Shown: positions 1 to 11,017 of the stretch, one piece after another
How positions within the stretch are numbered: the stretch's first letter is position 1
Layout: each line of letters opens with the position of its first letter
Source: Trichobilharzia regenti
Taxonomy: Eukaryota > Platyhelminthes > Trematoda > Strigeidida > Schistosomatidae
Assembly: GCA_944472135.2 (NCBI GenBank)
Contig: OX235265.1
Location: forward strand, 87,700,984 to 87,764,983
DNA length: 64,000 nucleotides
Reading direction: 5' to 3'
The notes under the pieces: generated by a model
What the model saw: the letters and a program-made list of their open reading frames with translations, nothing else
Databases searched by the model: none
What the model was told of the DNA's origin: nothing
Translations under genes and position numbers: made by a program

Positions 1-713
1 TTGACTCGTTTTCCATTTCAAGAGTGAATTTTATTGCTGGATGGCAATTGTTAAATGTCTTCAGCAGCAGATTGGGGTCGTTGTTGTTGTCACAAATAAT
101 GAAAATGTCATCCACGTATCTTTTATACAGTCGCAAATTGTCGATGCTTGGCTTTAGTGAACCTCTCTCGAGGCTTGCCACGAAGCAATCTGATAGTAGT
201 GGACCCAACGGAGATCTCATTGCAATACCATCCTTTTGTTTGTAGATGGTGTCGTTGAATGTGAACTGGACGTTCAGAGTGCATCTCAATAATAGTTCTT
301 TCAAGTATGTTGTCGGTATTCCAATATCGAGGTGGTTGTCATCTATATATCTGCATATGAAGCAGACCGTTTCTGTGAGTGGGACATTGGTGAAAAGTGA
401 CTCGATGTCGAAGGATAGCATAATTTTGTTAGATACATTCGTGTCTTGTATGCACTCGATGAACTGGAAGGTGTCACGGAGCGAGTACGTACATAATTGC
501 TTCCTTACAGGTTCCAGAATATCTGCTAGCCATTGTGCAATAGAGTGGTAAGGGGAACCTGACATATCCAGAATTGGACGAAGTGGGAGACCAACCTTGT
601 GTACCTTTGGTAGACCATAAAGTCTTGGTATTATTGAACCTGTTGGCCGGATCTGATCGTGGATATCCCCACTGATTAGTTGACTGGCCTTCATTCTCTT
701 CAAGACATCTGAC
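1..713 (-). mobile_element. Penelope-like element, reverse-transcriptase core fragment
   Basis: Read on the minus strand, a frame free of stops encodes the middle of a PLE reverse transcriptase. In order it shows GLPKVHK, PLRPILDMSGSPYHS, LSFDIESLFTNVPL, AMRSPLGPLLSDCFVA and the catalytic box YKRYVDDIFIICD. These are PLE-type RT motifs, and YVDD supplies the two aspartates. The element runs off the left edge, so the GIY-YIG nuclease end is not seen. The N-terminal side stops near 713, where a short repeat begins. No frameshift is evident in this stretch. Function, if any, would be target-primed reverse transcription of its own RNA. Confidence 0.85.
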
Positions 714-972
714 ATTACCAACCTTTACCTGTTTAGTTAAAATAACCTTAAGCAATTATAATTCTTGTATCCACTTAGATCTCTTACATAGTATCGTATT
801 ATCTACTTTGTTTCTATGTGCATCCTGAGTAAAACTCACTATTATTATTACAACTGTTTGTGACAACTCATCATTTTTTTACTACCCTAGTTTCATTAGC
901 ACTTAATTTTCTTGACCTGTATTACCAACCTTCACTTGTTTAGTTAAAAGTAACCTTAACCAATTGTAACTT
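714..972 (+). repeat. Direct-repeat pair beside the PLE fragment
   Basis: About 50 bp at 714-762 recurs at 921-972 with a few substitutions; both contain TTACCAACCTT then TGTTTAGTTAAAA. The 160 bp between the copies is AT-rich with no coding signal. Their position at the truncated PLE edge suggests an element end or an old duplication. Confidence 0.5.
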
Positions 973-974
973 TG

Positions 975-1086
975 TTTGACAAACTTAATGTACACATACA
1001 TACAAAACAATGCATATATATTTGCGATTATACAGCTAAGAAAATGAATTCGCCGAAAAGACACTCTTCGCTGATCTACGTGTTTT
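975..1086 (+). repeat. Dispersed repeat, copy 1
   Basis: A segment with TTTGCGATTATACAGCTAAG and GAATTCGCCGAAAAG recurs in the same orientation at 8200-8312 and, more diverged, at 45300-45365. It is probably a terminal piece of a retroelement family. No coding potential. Confidence 0.55.
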
Positions 1087-1260
1087 GTTTTCATAAATTT
1101 CAGTATCTAAGATTTTCAGACACCTAAGGTTAGGTCGACATACATTACAAATGGAGTCATAGAATAGCGAATAGTTTACGTGACAACAGAGTAATTCTTA
1201 TGTGTAATTAAACGTAAAAGTATATACAAAAAACGCAAATATACCTGTAAAACACGGCTT

Positions 1261-1723
1261 CCTGAAATGGACCAACAGCAAGTGTCGGCTGGGGTACCGA
1301 CAAGTCTGAAACGTCGTACAAGTGCATGTACAAGCACGCACATCAACCCCTACTCTCCTCCCATTGTCTTGGAAGAAGACATAATCGAAAGCTTCAACCT
1401 CAACAGAAGCCCACCGTCGCTTTTCGTATTCACGGATCACTTTCCTCGAGGCGTATGGCGTCAGTAATCGTAGGATTGGTATTAGACGTTTTGAACAGGA
1501 ATACGTGAAGCACCGCGACCGAGCAATCATCGACTCCTGCTGTATTCTTGAATAACTTTGTTGACACCATTCAGAATGCTTATATGCAGAATGTCTGATC
1601 TTTGCAAGTAACGCTTCATTTGCTTGTGTGAACTTTCTACTCAATTATTAGTAGCATTACCAAAAGTCAGTCAGTACATGGTCTCTGAAAGATGCTGCCC
1701 ACAATTCTCGTCGACTCATCCAA
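1261..1723 (-). pseudogene. MULE transposase C-terminal fragment, inverted left-arm copy
   Basis: This is the mirror copy of the fragment at 2238-2700. It has the same frame break, the same TGA (1641-1643 on the minus strand) and the same SWIM-like stretch. Identical lesions in both arms mean the fragment decayed before it was duplicated, or that gene conversion or an artefact made the arms alike. Confidence 0.68.
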
Positions 1724-2237
1724 CGACGTTGTATATATTGACTAACAGTGACATCCAATCTGCTTATAACTCTGAAATAGAAATTAAATCTGAAAAATTA
1801 GAATGTTAAAAGCATTACTATTACTCTGATTTCCTTTTACACTGAACTAAGCGGCATAAGTAGTTCTTCACAATGGGGGGATTCCGTGTCTGCAATTAAA
1901 ACTTTGATTATGTTTAAAAAAACTTACTTTACGACAGAATGCTCGGCAAACATGGAAAGAACATTGTTCTGTGTTCATTTGTCTGAACACATAGCAATGT
2001 TCTTTCCATGTTTGCCGAGCATTCTGTCGTAAAGTAAGTTTTTTTAAACATAATCAAAGTTTTAATTGCAGACACGGAATCCCCCCATTGTGAAGAACTA
2101 CTTATGCCGCTTAGTTCAGTGTAAAAGGAAATCAGAGTAATAGTAATGCTTTTAACATTCTAATTTTTCAGATTTAATTTCTATTTCAGAGTTATAAGCA
2201 GATTGGATGTCACTGTTAGTCAATATATACAACGTCG

Positions 2238-2700
2238 TTGGATGAGTCGACGAGAATTGTGGGCAGCATCTTTCAGAGACCATGTACTGACTGACTTTTG
2301 GTAATGCTACTAATAATTGAGTAGAAAGTTCACACAAGCAAATGAAGCGTTACTTGCAAAGATCAGACATTCTGCATATAAGCATTCTGAATGGTGTCAA
2401 CAAAGTTATTCAAGAATACAGCAGGAGTCGATGATTGCTCGGTCGCGGTGCTTCACGTATTCCTGTTCAAAACGTCTAATACCAATCCTACGATTACTGA
2501 CGCCATACGCCTCGAGGAAAGTGATCCGTGAATACGAAAAGCGACGGTGGGCTTCTGTTGAGGTTGAAGCTTTCGATTATGTCTTCTTCCAAGACAATGG
2601 GAGGAGAGTAGGGGTTGATGTGCGTGCTTGTACATGCACTTGTACGACGTTTCAGACTTGTCGGTACCCCAGCCGACACTTGCTGTTGGTCCATTTCAGG
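2238..2700 (+). pseudogene. MULE (Mutator-like) transposase C-terminal fragment, right arm
   Basis: Two frames together give the C-terminal part of a MULE transposase. From 2238 one reads RRWMSRRELWAASFRDHV. After a 1-nt shift at about 2296 comes FGNATNN, then a TGA at 2318-2320, then VESSHKQMKRYLQRSD. In the first frame again, from about 2480, comes LLTPYASRKVIREYEKR and a SWIM-type zinc-binding stretch at about 2614-2685 (CTCTTFQTCRYPSRHLL), in which the usual PCRH is PSRH. GN-TNN-ES-H-K is typical of MULE transposases, and a SWIM finger often ends them. Frameshifts and stops make it non-functional. Two MULE families (Curupira) are described in schistosomes; membership is not shown here. 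Confidence 0.7.
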
Positions 2701-2977
2701 AAGCCGTGTTTTACAGGTATATTTGCGTTTTTTGTATATACTTTTACGTTTAATTACACATAAGAATTACTCTGTTGTCACGTAAACTATTCGCTATTCT
2801 ATGACTCCATTTGTAATGTATGTCGACCTAACCTTAGGTGTCTGAAAATCTTAGATACTGAAATTTGTAATTTTCATAACCGTATGCATGTGTACAATAC
2901 CTTAACTGTAAACAGGACACAATCACTACCATCATTAATCCTATTATATTGTGTTCATAATTATCTTTAGGTTTTGT

Positions 2978-3209
2978 GTTCCACCTTTTGTAGTTAATCA
3001 TGTGCTGCACAAGTGTCAACAATGGACGTGGTCACGCGACTCGTTCGCACCTCAAAGCACGTCAGCAGTTGTCCCTCGAAATCAATGTGACCAATAGGAG
3101 GCTTATGAATGTGGACTTGACAAGAATCACTGACAAATTTGGAGAAATGTTTGCCGCCAATTACGCAGGAGAAGTATTCGCAGGAATGGAACGTCTTCTT
3201 AATATGTAA
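2978..3209 (+). pseudogene. Possible 3' exon downstream of the MULE fragment
   Basis: A frame from about 2978, after an acceptor-like TATCTTTAG, runs to a TAA after the residues MERLLNM. It is followed 20 bp later by AATAAA at 3230-3235. It could be the last exon of the MULE gene, since the right arm holds a donor-like CAG/GTATAT just after the SWIM stretch. No domain is recognised and the ORF is short, so this is inference from position only. Confidence 0.3.
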
Positions 3210-3344
3210 ATGAGCTATGTTTGTATCATAATAAAAATAAACTTTTCATATAAATCTTGTTGTCTTTCAATTCATGTGTTCGCTTTGTGAATTAAATTTG
3301 AATACATAATTAGCCGTCTGATTTTACGTTTTCTTTATCTCCTT

Positions 3345-3480
3345 TCTGTTTTTCAGTCTGAATAACCTACCTACACTGATTATATCTGTTACTGTTATTA
3401 TCTGTTTTCTTCTGACGACGTCACCGGAGGACTAACTGGTGAAAGGGTCAACTCCATTCACAGTGAAAACGCCCAACTTC
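3345..3480 (+). repeat. CR1-like family A 5' segment, shared with 58360-58510
   Basis: The stretch encoding GGLTGERVNSIHSEN matches, in the opposite orientation, EGLTGERINSNHSSN at 58360-58430. The flanking nucleotides (TCTGAATA, ATTATATCT) match as well. It is probably the 5' or ORF1 start of the element that continues to 7200. Confidence 0.5.
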
Positions 3481-3489
3481 CAGACTAAG

Positions 3490-4300
3490 TGCTATAGACT
3501 GAAGAAGAGTCAACATGAAAAGTGTTGTCCTATTCGTCTTCAGTTGGAAACACCGGCAGAGACCAGAAAATTCATCCACTCCCAACACACCCTATCGTAA
3601 GCCAGAAACTACAAACTAATAAAGGTTGCGGTAGACAAGACAGTCATAGAAAGGCGCACATATAATTATCTCACTAAGCCTAATTGTGGAATAAATAATA
3701 GGAAATTGCAAGAAGCCTTTGAAAGATACGATAGGACTCACCCTCTCAAACAACATAGAATTATCCCCTCAGAGTGCGACACCAGCCGAAAGGCCACTAG
3801 ATTGTAATCAAATAACTAATAAAACCATACCACCTATCACCGTAGATTTAGACATGTCAGTAAATAACCCCAGAAAAAAAGTCAAAGCCCCCCCGAAAGT
3901 CTACATTGTCCTCTCCTAGTCATAACTCCGTTGGTAAAGAGGAAACAGTTAACAAACCTATTCAAAATATGTCACTGGCACCGAGAATCAAATTCACTCA
4001 TCAAATGCTTCTCAGGAAAATGTACACCATAAGGAAAATAAGACCCTAACTCATGGGAACAATAACAATGGCAGTATAAATAAGCCCACACTCCCCACGG
4101 CCAATAGTATTAGTACTCACAACGTGCGAAATCGTACCATGGCGCATACACTAATAACCAACGTCACAACAATGCCACCCTCAATAGTACAAGTGGCAAT
4201 AGTCAGAACTCGGCTACCACAACAACTCAGGGTCTTCAGAGTATGGCATACAAACAAATTTTGATCGGATATATGGTACAAGTCTGCTGGGAACTAACCC
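3490..4300 (+). pseudogene. Degenerate ORF1 region of CR1-like element A
   Basis: Broken reading frames rich in Asn, Thr and Ser lie directly upstream of a degenerate endonuclease/RT frame in the same orientation. No zinc finger or other ORF1 domain survives. The call rests on position and composition. Bases 4166-4276 recur inverted at 7817-7926. Confidence 0.4.
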
Positions 4301-4369
4301 ACAATGCAGTATGCAGGAAACCCATACAAGAACACAGCTAGTATCAAACAATAGGTGGGATAATAAATC

Positions 4370-7200
4370 ATGATCATCACAAGGATCCAATCATTTTTTA
4401 TCCCCGGCGTCCCTGCCAGTGTTGAAAGTACGGCTGGTAGGGATGTTAACACTTCTAAACCACTAGTGCTGGCTCCTTCCTTGTATGAAAACAGGAACAG
4501 TCTAGTGCACCCGCATCCATTAAGCACACTTGATACTTGCCTAAGTATGGGTCAAATCAAGAGCCGTACACACGTTTCTAGCCTAACTAGAAATAAAAAT
4601 GCCTTAGTCTATAGCAAATCTAGTAGTACTCCAACTCCTTATTCCTCACCGAAAACAACACACACCAACTCGATAGACATAGGTGAGCATGATGTTGAAA
4701 CTCCTCTTAACATAGGGTCGTCATATCAAGCAGAACTGCTAGGTGCTGAACCATATTCGGGGCTGGTTAACGAACTTAAATACTTCAAACGCTATTTCAA
4801 CTCTCATCTTTACCTAATCCTCATAAATGCTAGATCTGTTCTAAATAAACTGTCGATGCTCAGAGCACTCACAGTAATATACAAACCCCCTAAAATTGTC
4901 ATCACTGAATCTTGGTGTCATTCGAACATACTGGGTGAAGAGATAAGCTCAGATAACTACACACACTTTCGGTGTGACAGGGAAGGTGGTAAGGGAGGGG
5001 GTTGTCTCATGTACTTTCTGAATGCACTTACTGTATCACAGCTAGAAAGTAGTAGACTTAACATGCCTGAGACTCTATGAGTTAACGTACACTTAAATAA
5101 CTCAATAGCATTAGTTGGATGCACCTACAGAGCATCTGGCACCTTTAGCAATTACTAGACCCAACTCATTAATACTCTGGAGCAATTATCCCCCTTAAAA
5201 TACGATCATAAGATCCTATGTGGAGACTTTAACTTACCTGAAATCAACTGGGATACACCCACAGGCCCAACTAAATTTGATAAGTTCTTAGGCACACTGG
5301 ATATATTTGGCTGGAAACAAACTGTCACTACGCCTACAAGAGGTAATAACGTACTAGACTTAATCTTCTGCCACAATATGAGTCCCCTATCAACCCTAGT
5401 AGGTTCTGAGTTTACAGGGAGCCACCACAAAAACAGTGCTGTGTGCACTGCCACTTCCACCAAGTAGCAATGCAGCCCCTACCCCTACTTCACAACAAAT
5501 AGCACACAGGAACTACAGTAAGGCAGACTGGACTTTAGTGAAATCAATGTTAATATCCTCAGAATGGAGAGACTACTTCTATACTGATAACCTCTGGAAA
5601 GCTCTAGACATCTTTTACTATTACTCAAACACAGGCTTAGACGCTGTGATCCCACTGCAAACAATAAGTCTCAAAATTCAAAAAGCAATTTATCCAACTA
5701 AAAGATCGCTCAAAACTGAAGAGACTGTTAACAAGTTACTTCAGACGACACAACTTTAGTACACTAGGGTCAATACTTAGTACTCTTAGCTCCATCTCGC
5801 AAGCTCATAACTTGAGTATGAGAAATGAAGAATGCACCACACTAGCCAGCACCACCAGAGTATGTGCTCTCCCAGAAATCCTAAAGAAACGAATGAATCG
5901 CCAAAGCCATAGAATTTCTCTCCTTATAAACAAGGGTAAACTATACAGCAACCATGCAGACATGTGTGAACTGTTTAACGAGACGTTTGCAGCTAACTAC
6001 CTTAAGCCCATAAGCCCACTTCTCGGTTTACAATCTACAATGGAACTCCCTTCTTCTTCAGCGCTGAAACATATCAGTACAGTTCATTTCACTTATTCTA
6101 ATATTAACCAAACCATTAATGGCTTAGTCTTAAAAGCTCTAGTAGTGCTGGTATTGACGGTATACCATCGTATTTTTATAAACACAGTGGTTCTGACATC
6201 TTATTATTATTACTAAAGATCTTTACAATGTTGCTAGATAGCAAAACCTATGCAGACAAATGGAAAACCACATTTATAATATCCAAACACAAATGCGGAT
6301 CGAAAACTGAAGTCAACTACTATAGGCCAACCAATATTACACCCATAGCATCTGGAATTATGGAAGGAATAGTTAGGGGTGATATTCTCAAAAGTACGCT
6401 CAGCTGCAGTACTGTAAGTCCCAATCAACATGGATTCCTAAAATCCAGACCATGCATGACCTGTCACCTTGACTTCTTTAACTATATAATCAGTAGCCGA
6501 GGCAGACAATAACTAATACTAGTCATCATCTACTTTGACATCTCCAAAGCCTTCGACCGCGTTGACCATTTGCTTCTAATAAATAAGCTGAACTCCTTAG
6601 GAATATGTAACCCATTATTAGGATGGCTTGAATCATTCCCTAACAATAGATCCCAAGTAGTTGGACTGGGGTCTGTAAACTCTAAACCTAGTCCATTCAC
6701 ACCTGGTGTAGCGTCTTAGGCGCCCTCCTATTCACTCTAGATGTCAACGACATATGCAGTTGTTTCTCGCTTGGTGAACAGTCCATCTTCGCAGATGATC
6801 TTAAAGTAGCTTACACGTTCCACTGTGCTGGCTTAGGATACTTTCAGAATGCTGTTCAGAAAGAACTAGACAGAGTAACTGCATGGTCCTCCACATGGAA
6901 CGTAAAATTCAACCTTAACATATGTGGTTGGAACTGTTTCGGTGCACCCTCAATAAATATCAAACTGGAACTTGAATCTATTGACTTGCCTAAACTCCAA
7001 AGTGTTGTTGACCTAGGACTCAGGTACTCTACTGACCTGACATTTTCTGAGCAAGTGGGAACGCAGACGCCTGAATCGAGGATGCTCTCAGGAATTCCCA
7101 CAACTACGAAGCGAAACTTATACAAAACATGTGTAAGACCACTGCTAGAATATTGTCCATTCATTCTCAGCAGCACTTGCATATGTGACAGGCTTAAAAT
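4370..7200 (+). pseudogene. CR1-like retrotransposon ORF2 (endonuclease plus RT), decayed
   Basis: The frame starts near 4370. It shows an APE-type endonuclease at about 4800-5420 (LILINARSVLNKL, IVITESWC, GDFNLPEINW, then GSHHKNS where SDH is expected). An RT follows, spread over several frames at about 6120-6830: SAGIDGIPSYFYKH, ADKWKTTFIISKHK, YFDISKAFDRVDHLLL, and FADDLKVAY around 6795. Stops (for example TGA near 5078, TAG near 5157 and TAA near 6510) and several frameshifts disable it. The element is cut by a SINE at about 7205, so its own 3' tail is missing. Expected role was target-primed reverse transcription. Clade-level assignment only. Confidence 0.75.
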
Positions 7201-7204
7201 ATTT

Positions 7205-7378
7205 ATTTTTTTTATTTTTATTTTCGATAACAGCTTGACTCCACACTGTATTTTTGGTACAAGTGTGGAATTTTCAGCGTGGATATCGGTAGCCCAAATT
7301 TCGCAGGCCAATCATAGATATCAGGTGTGCGTCGGCGCGGGCTCGAACCCTGGACCATGTGCATGGTCGGCGAGAGTA
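7205..7378 (-). mobile_element. tRNA-headed SINE with CR1-type tail, 5'-truncated
   Basis: On the minus strand a tRNA-like T-arm (GGGTTCGAGCC) and 3' acceptor half (GCCGACGC) are followed by a short body and by CTGAAAATTCCACACTTGTA with TCAAGCTGTTATC, then an A-rich tail at 7205-7215. The tail resembles the 3' ends of the CR1-like elements at 47960-48010 and 21045-21110. The A-box side is lost at 7378, where a BEL/Pao fragment begins. Confidence 0.65.
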
Positions 7379-7812
7379 GAAATAGAAAGTATCCAACGAT
7401 ACTTCACTCAAGCAGCTGGCCAGCTCATCATCTATCAATGTTATGTCAGAATCATTATCTAGCAACGCATATGTATCGACACATGACCTTGGTTCTCTTA
7501 CTCTTACCGGTACAAAACCTAAATAGACTTTCTGGAAGTCGTGCGGCGCAAAGCTGCTATTACAAGTAGTAGAGCTCCCTTGATTCTTCGATACGGTCAA
7601 CAGTGGACGTTGTCCTAATGTACCACTACCACCATTCTCAGCTGTCTTACGGGTAAGCCTTGTATGCCCGTTCTTTAAAAGCAGCAGAAGCATAACCGTT
7701 TCCTTTTCACAATTTGTAACTTTCTTCGGAGACATTTGAAGGAAACGAGCACACTCACTAAGAACGTGTACGTCGCCACAGATAGCACACATCCCTGCAC
7801 ATCTAATGCGTT
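7379..7812 (-). pseudogene. BEL/Pao-type retrotransposon fragment (Gag knuckle plus protease)
   Basis: The minus strand encodes CAICGDVHVLSECARF, a CCHC-like knuckle. After a stretch with frame damage comes SVDTYALLDNDSDITLIDDE preceded by KVYLGFVPVRVR, which resembles the retropepsin of BEL/Pao elements with the active-site DXG altered. The segment ends where the neighbouring SINE starts. No LTR is visible, so it is a short internal scrap. Confidence 0.55.
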
Positions 7813-7816
7813 ACTT

Positions 7817-7926
7817 CCATATATCCGATCAAAATTTGTTTGTATGCCATACTCTGAAGACCCTGAGTTGTTGTGGTAGCCGAGTTCTGACTATTGCCAC
7901 TTGTACTATTGAGGGTGGTATTGTTG
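7817..7926 (-). repeat. Inverted copy of 4166-4276
   Basis: About 110 bp here is the reverse complement of 4166-4276 with only small differences; both contain GGTCTTCAGAGTATGGCATA on the coding strand. It joins directly to the BEL/Pao scrap, so it marks a second, truncated copy of family A or a local inverted duplication. Confidence 0.7.
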
Positions 7927-8199
7927 TTATCAAATTTTTTTTGCAATATTCGTATAATAATTTTTAGTAACTAACCCATTCAATCTTCTCACCTATTATC
8001 TAGTTTATTTTCATAATTGTCTCCATTCTCCTTCACGAACATCTAATCTTTCTACAGATGTCTACATTATGTAACCGTACTCACATCTTACCAGTTTTCA
8101 CCCCACTTAGTTACAACTTTGAATAATATTCACACAATTTAATTTCTTTATTATTTTGATGATGTAATCAACAACCCAGACTAACTGTTATTTTGATTT
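7927..8199. other. No recognisable feature
   Basis: AT-rich sequence without ORFs or repeats that I can assign. Confidence 0.4.
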
Positions 8200-8312
8200 T
8201 GACAAACCTTATGTACACACACACACAAAATTAATTGTATATATTTGCGACTATACAGCTAAGAGAATGAATTCGCCGAAAAGGTACTCTTCGCTGAACT
8301 AATTTGTTCTTG
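8200..8312 (+). repeat. Dispersed repeat, copy 2
   Basis: Same family and orientation as 975-1086 (shared GACTATACAGCTAAGAGAAT and GAATTCGCCGAAAAG). It contains a short (CA)n run and lies 30 bp from the gypsy element's target duplication. Confidence 0.55.
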
Positions 8313-8342
8313 TAACTTTTAGTTTGCTTTTGCTTTGATAAT

Positions 8343-8698
8343 TGCTATAACGGTAGAGAATTAAATGAGGACGTTGTCGCCTTGTTCTGTCTGCGCCTGA
8401 CTAGTCTGCCTATCTGCTTGTGGTACCTTCCGATTCAGTGAAGCACGCAAATATCAAAAGACAAAGACTGGCCTGTGATTGTATATTGTAGTACAACAAC
8501 TACGACGAAGAACTTATTTAGGAAAACAACACATGGTATTTATATATTTTTACAACAAAACAGACAGCTAACAGCATTTGAAATAATTGATCGTAATAAT
8601 GAATAACAAAGTGCGTGGGAAATGATGATATACCATTTATGCGAGATTAACAGCCGTTGAAATAATTGATCAATAGCAAAGTGCGTGGGATCCTATCG
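8343..8698 (-). repeat. 3' LTR of the gypsy element
   Basis: It has the same length as the 5' LTR. Its inner edge reads CGATAGG instead of TGATAGG, preceded by a purine-rich GGGGAGAGG that can serve as polypurine tract. The pol stop codon TAG falls just inside the LTR. Confidence 0.92.
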
Positions 8699-11017
8699 CC
8701 TCTCCCCGTAAAAAACGTAGGACTTGCTTTTTGGATCTATTTGAAAAGGTTTCGGAGCTCTCCTTTGTCGAGTTGACCTTCGCGTGATACTGGATAGAGT
8801 GTGATCTGTGTCCCGGGCTTCCGGCTGCGGAAGATTAAATGTATCTACTAATACTTCTAACGTGAGGTCTCGTCTCCCATTGTTGAGTCTATCTGACATA
8901 TCTCGTATATGATTCGTGTGTCTGCCACATAACTGTCCTTCTACATTCACTTTGTATAAAACCCTTCCTTTCTGCCCCAATATTTGTCCTCGAATCCATC
9001 TCGGAGGTGAATAGCGAAAATCTCGTACATAAACTTGCTGATACAATTTGAAAACTCGACGTTTAGCTCCGTGATGGCGATTGAATTGGTTTTCCATTTT
9101 TGTATTTCTGCAGCCCTGCTTTACTTGCCTAGGCTTAATTGAGTCGAGGGCAGTTGTGATCTTCCGGCCAAACATAATTTCCGCTGGGGATAACTGATTT
9201 GGGGCGGAAGGATTTGGCGTCGTACGATAATGCAGCAAGAATCTATCCAAAATTTTTTCTGTTGTTCCCTCCCCCTTCGCTTTTGCATAAGCACGCTTAA
9301 AGGTGTCGACGAAACGTTCAGCCTGTCCATTCGATTGGGGATGATACGGGGGGCTACGAATATGCTGGATGCCAAACAGTTTGCAGAAATCTGAGAACAG
9401 TGATGAGGTGAACTGCGATCCATTATCAGACACCAGAACATCAGGCATACCAAAACGACAGAATAGTTGACGTAGGTGGGACACTGTTGCAATTGATGTG
9501 GCAGAATGCATAGGAAATATCTCTGGCCATTTGGAAAACGCGTCGGCACATATTAAGAAATGCATACTATTGAACGGTCCAGCGAAGTCAACATGAACAC
9601 GGGACCATTGTTTGTCCGGTCGTGGCCAGGAACATAGTTCTGTCTTGCGTGGGCACTTTGATGCTTGAGCACATTTACTACATTTGCGAACGAGGTCTTC
9701 GATATGGTCATCGATGTTGGGCTAGTAAATTTAACTGCGAGCGATCGCCTTCATTCTCCCAACACCAGGATGTGATGTATGAAGCTGACGAAGCACATGG
9801 TTACGAAGATTAGCTGGAACCACAACACGATCAGCAAACATTATGCATTCATTAACGATGGATAAGGATTGGCGTCGCTGGTAAAACTGTTTTAAAACAT
9901 TTGAATGAACATGTGGAGGCCAGCCAAATCGGATGAACTTTGATACTTGCTGTAAAACTGGATCACGCAGTGCGTGGCTGGCAACCTCAACTGCAGTCAC
10001 CGGAAGAAGTTGAGTCGCGCCTACCAGAACTCTGTTTACATCATCTTCAACAAAGATGGATGCAATAACAACATCCTCGCTTTCCAACTTCTGATGGCTT
10101 AGCAGCCGTGATAATGCATCTACCTGGCCAAATTCAGAGGTAGGTTTGTATTTGATATCAAAATTATATCCCAGTAACATGACAGCCCACCTTTGAAGCC
10201 GATTCGCAGTGTACACTGGAATGCCCTTTTTCGAACCAAATATCGACAACAGGGGTTTATGGTCAGTAAATAGAGTGAATTTCCTACCATGAAGCATTTT
10301 GTGAAACTTTTTGACTGCGAAGATAAGCGCCAAACCTTCTTTCTCAATTTGGCTATATTTGCGTTCGGTTGTATTCAGTGTTCTAGATGCATGTGCAATA
10401 GCTTTCTCCCTTCCGTCAGGAAAACGATGAGATATAACAGCACCAATACCATAGTCGGATGCATCTGCAGCAAGGATGATTTCAAGACTTGGATCATAAT
10501 AAGTAAGCAGCATGTCTGACTGGAGTAACGATTTTACTTTTTTAAATGCATTTTGACATTCAGGTGACCAATTCCATTTTGCATTTTTCGATAACAGGCG
10601 ATTCAGTGGAGCACGTATGCGATGAAGCTCTGGTAGAAATGCACTGTAATAGCTGATGAGGCCAAGGAAAGATCGCAGAGTGGCAACATTAGTGGGAGCG
10701 GGCATATTCTGAATAGCACGTACATTTTCTGGGTCTGGTCGACGTCCATGTTCATCAAAAATGAACCCAAGATACTTTACTGAATCCATGAAAAATGTAC
10801 ATTTATCCTCTTTAAGGTAGAACCCAAACTCTGACATTTTGGATAGCACAGCGTCAAGTCGATCAAACAATTCAGACTTACTACTCCCTGTGATTATCAC
10901 ATCGTCGAGGTAGACAGCAACACCAGGTTGGTTAGCAAGCATAGTATCCATGATCTGCTGAAAAATTGCGGGTGCTGGTTTCACACCAAATGGTAAGCGA
11001 GTAAACTGGTAGAGACC
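8698..11017 (-). pseudogene. Gypsy Pol, 3' part: RT, RNase H, integrase, with two stops
   Basis: After the frameshift the frame continues with LPFGVKPAPAIFQQIM and VAVYLDDVIITG, the YxDD catalytic box of RT. RNase H follows (AADASDYGIGAVISH, FTLFTDHKPLL). Integrase begins with the HHCC zinc site (HVLRQLHTSHPGVGRMK ... CSKCAQ), but codons at about 9729-9731 (TAA) and 9723-9725 (TAG) interrupt it, apparently from Tyr and Trp codons. The DDE residues survive downstream (HVDFAGPF, LVSDNGSQFTS, NGQAERFVDTFKRA). The integrase tail reaches the 3' LTR. The lesions make this copy incapable of coding full Pol. Confidence 0.88.

Larger units (their letters stand above)
1095..2866. repeat. 1.77-kb near-perfect palindrome
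   Basis: Positions x and 3961-x are complementary along 886-bp arms (1095-1980 and 1981-2866). The arms are identical over the stretches compared, apart from a few mismatches beside a 6-nt centre at 1978-1983. Outside 1095 and 2866 the flanks are unrelated and no target-site duplication is visible. Each arm carries the same decayed MULE transposase fragment pointing outward from the centre. The right arm appears to be the original locus, because a plausible downstream exon and poly(A) signal follow it at 2950-3235. An assembly or missed-adapter artefact is a serious alternative. Confidence 0.9.
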
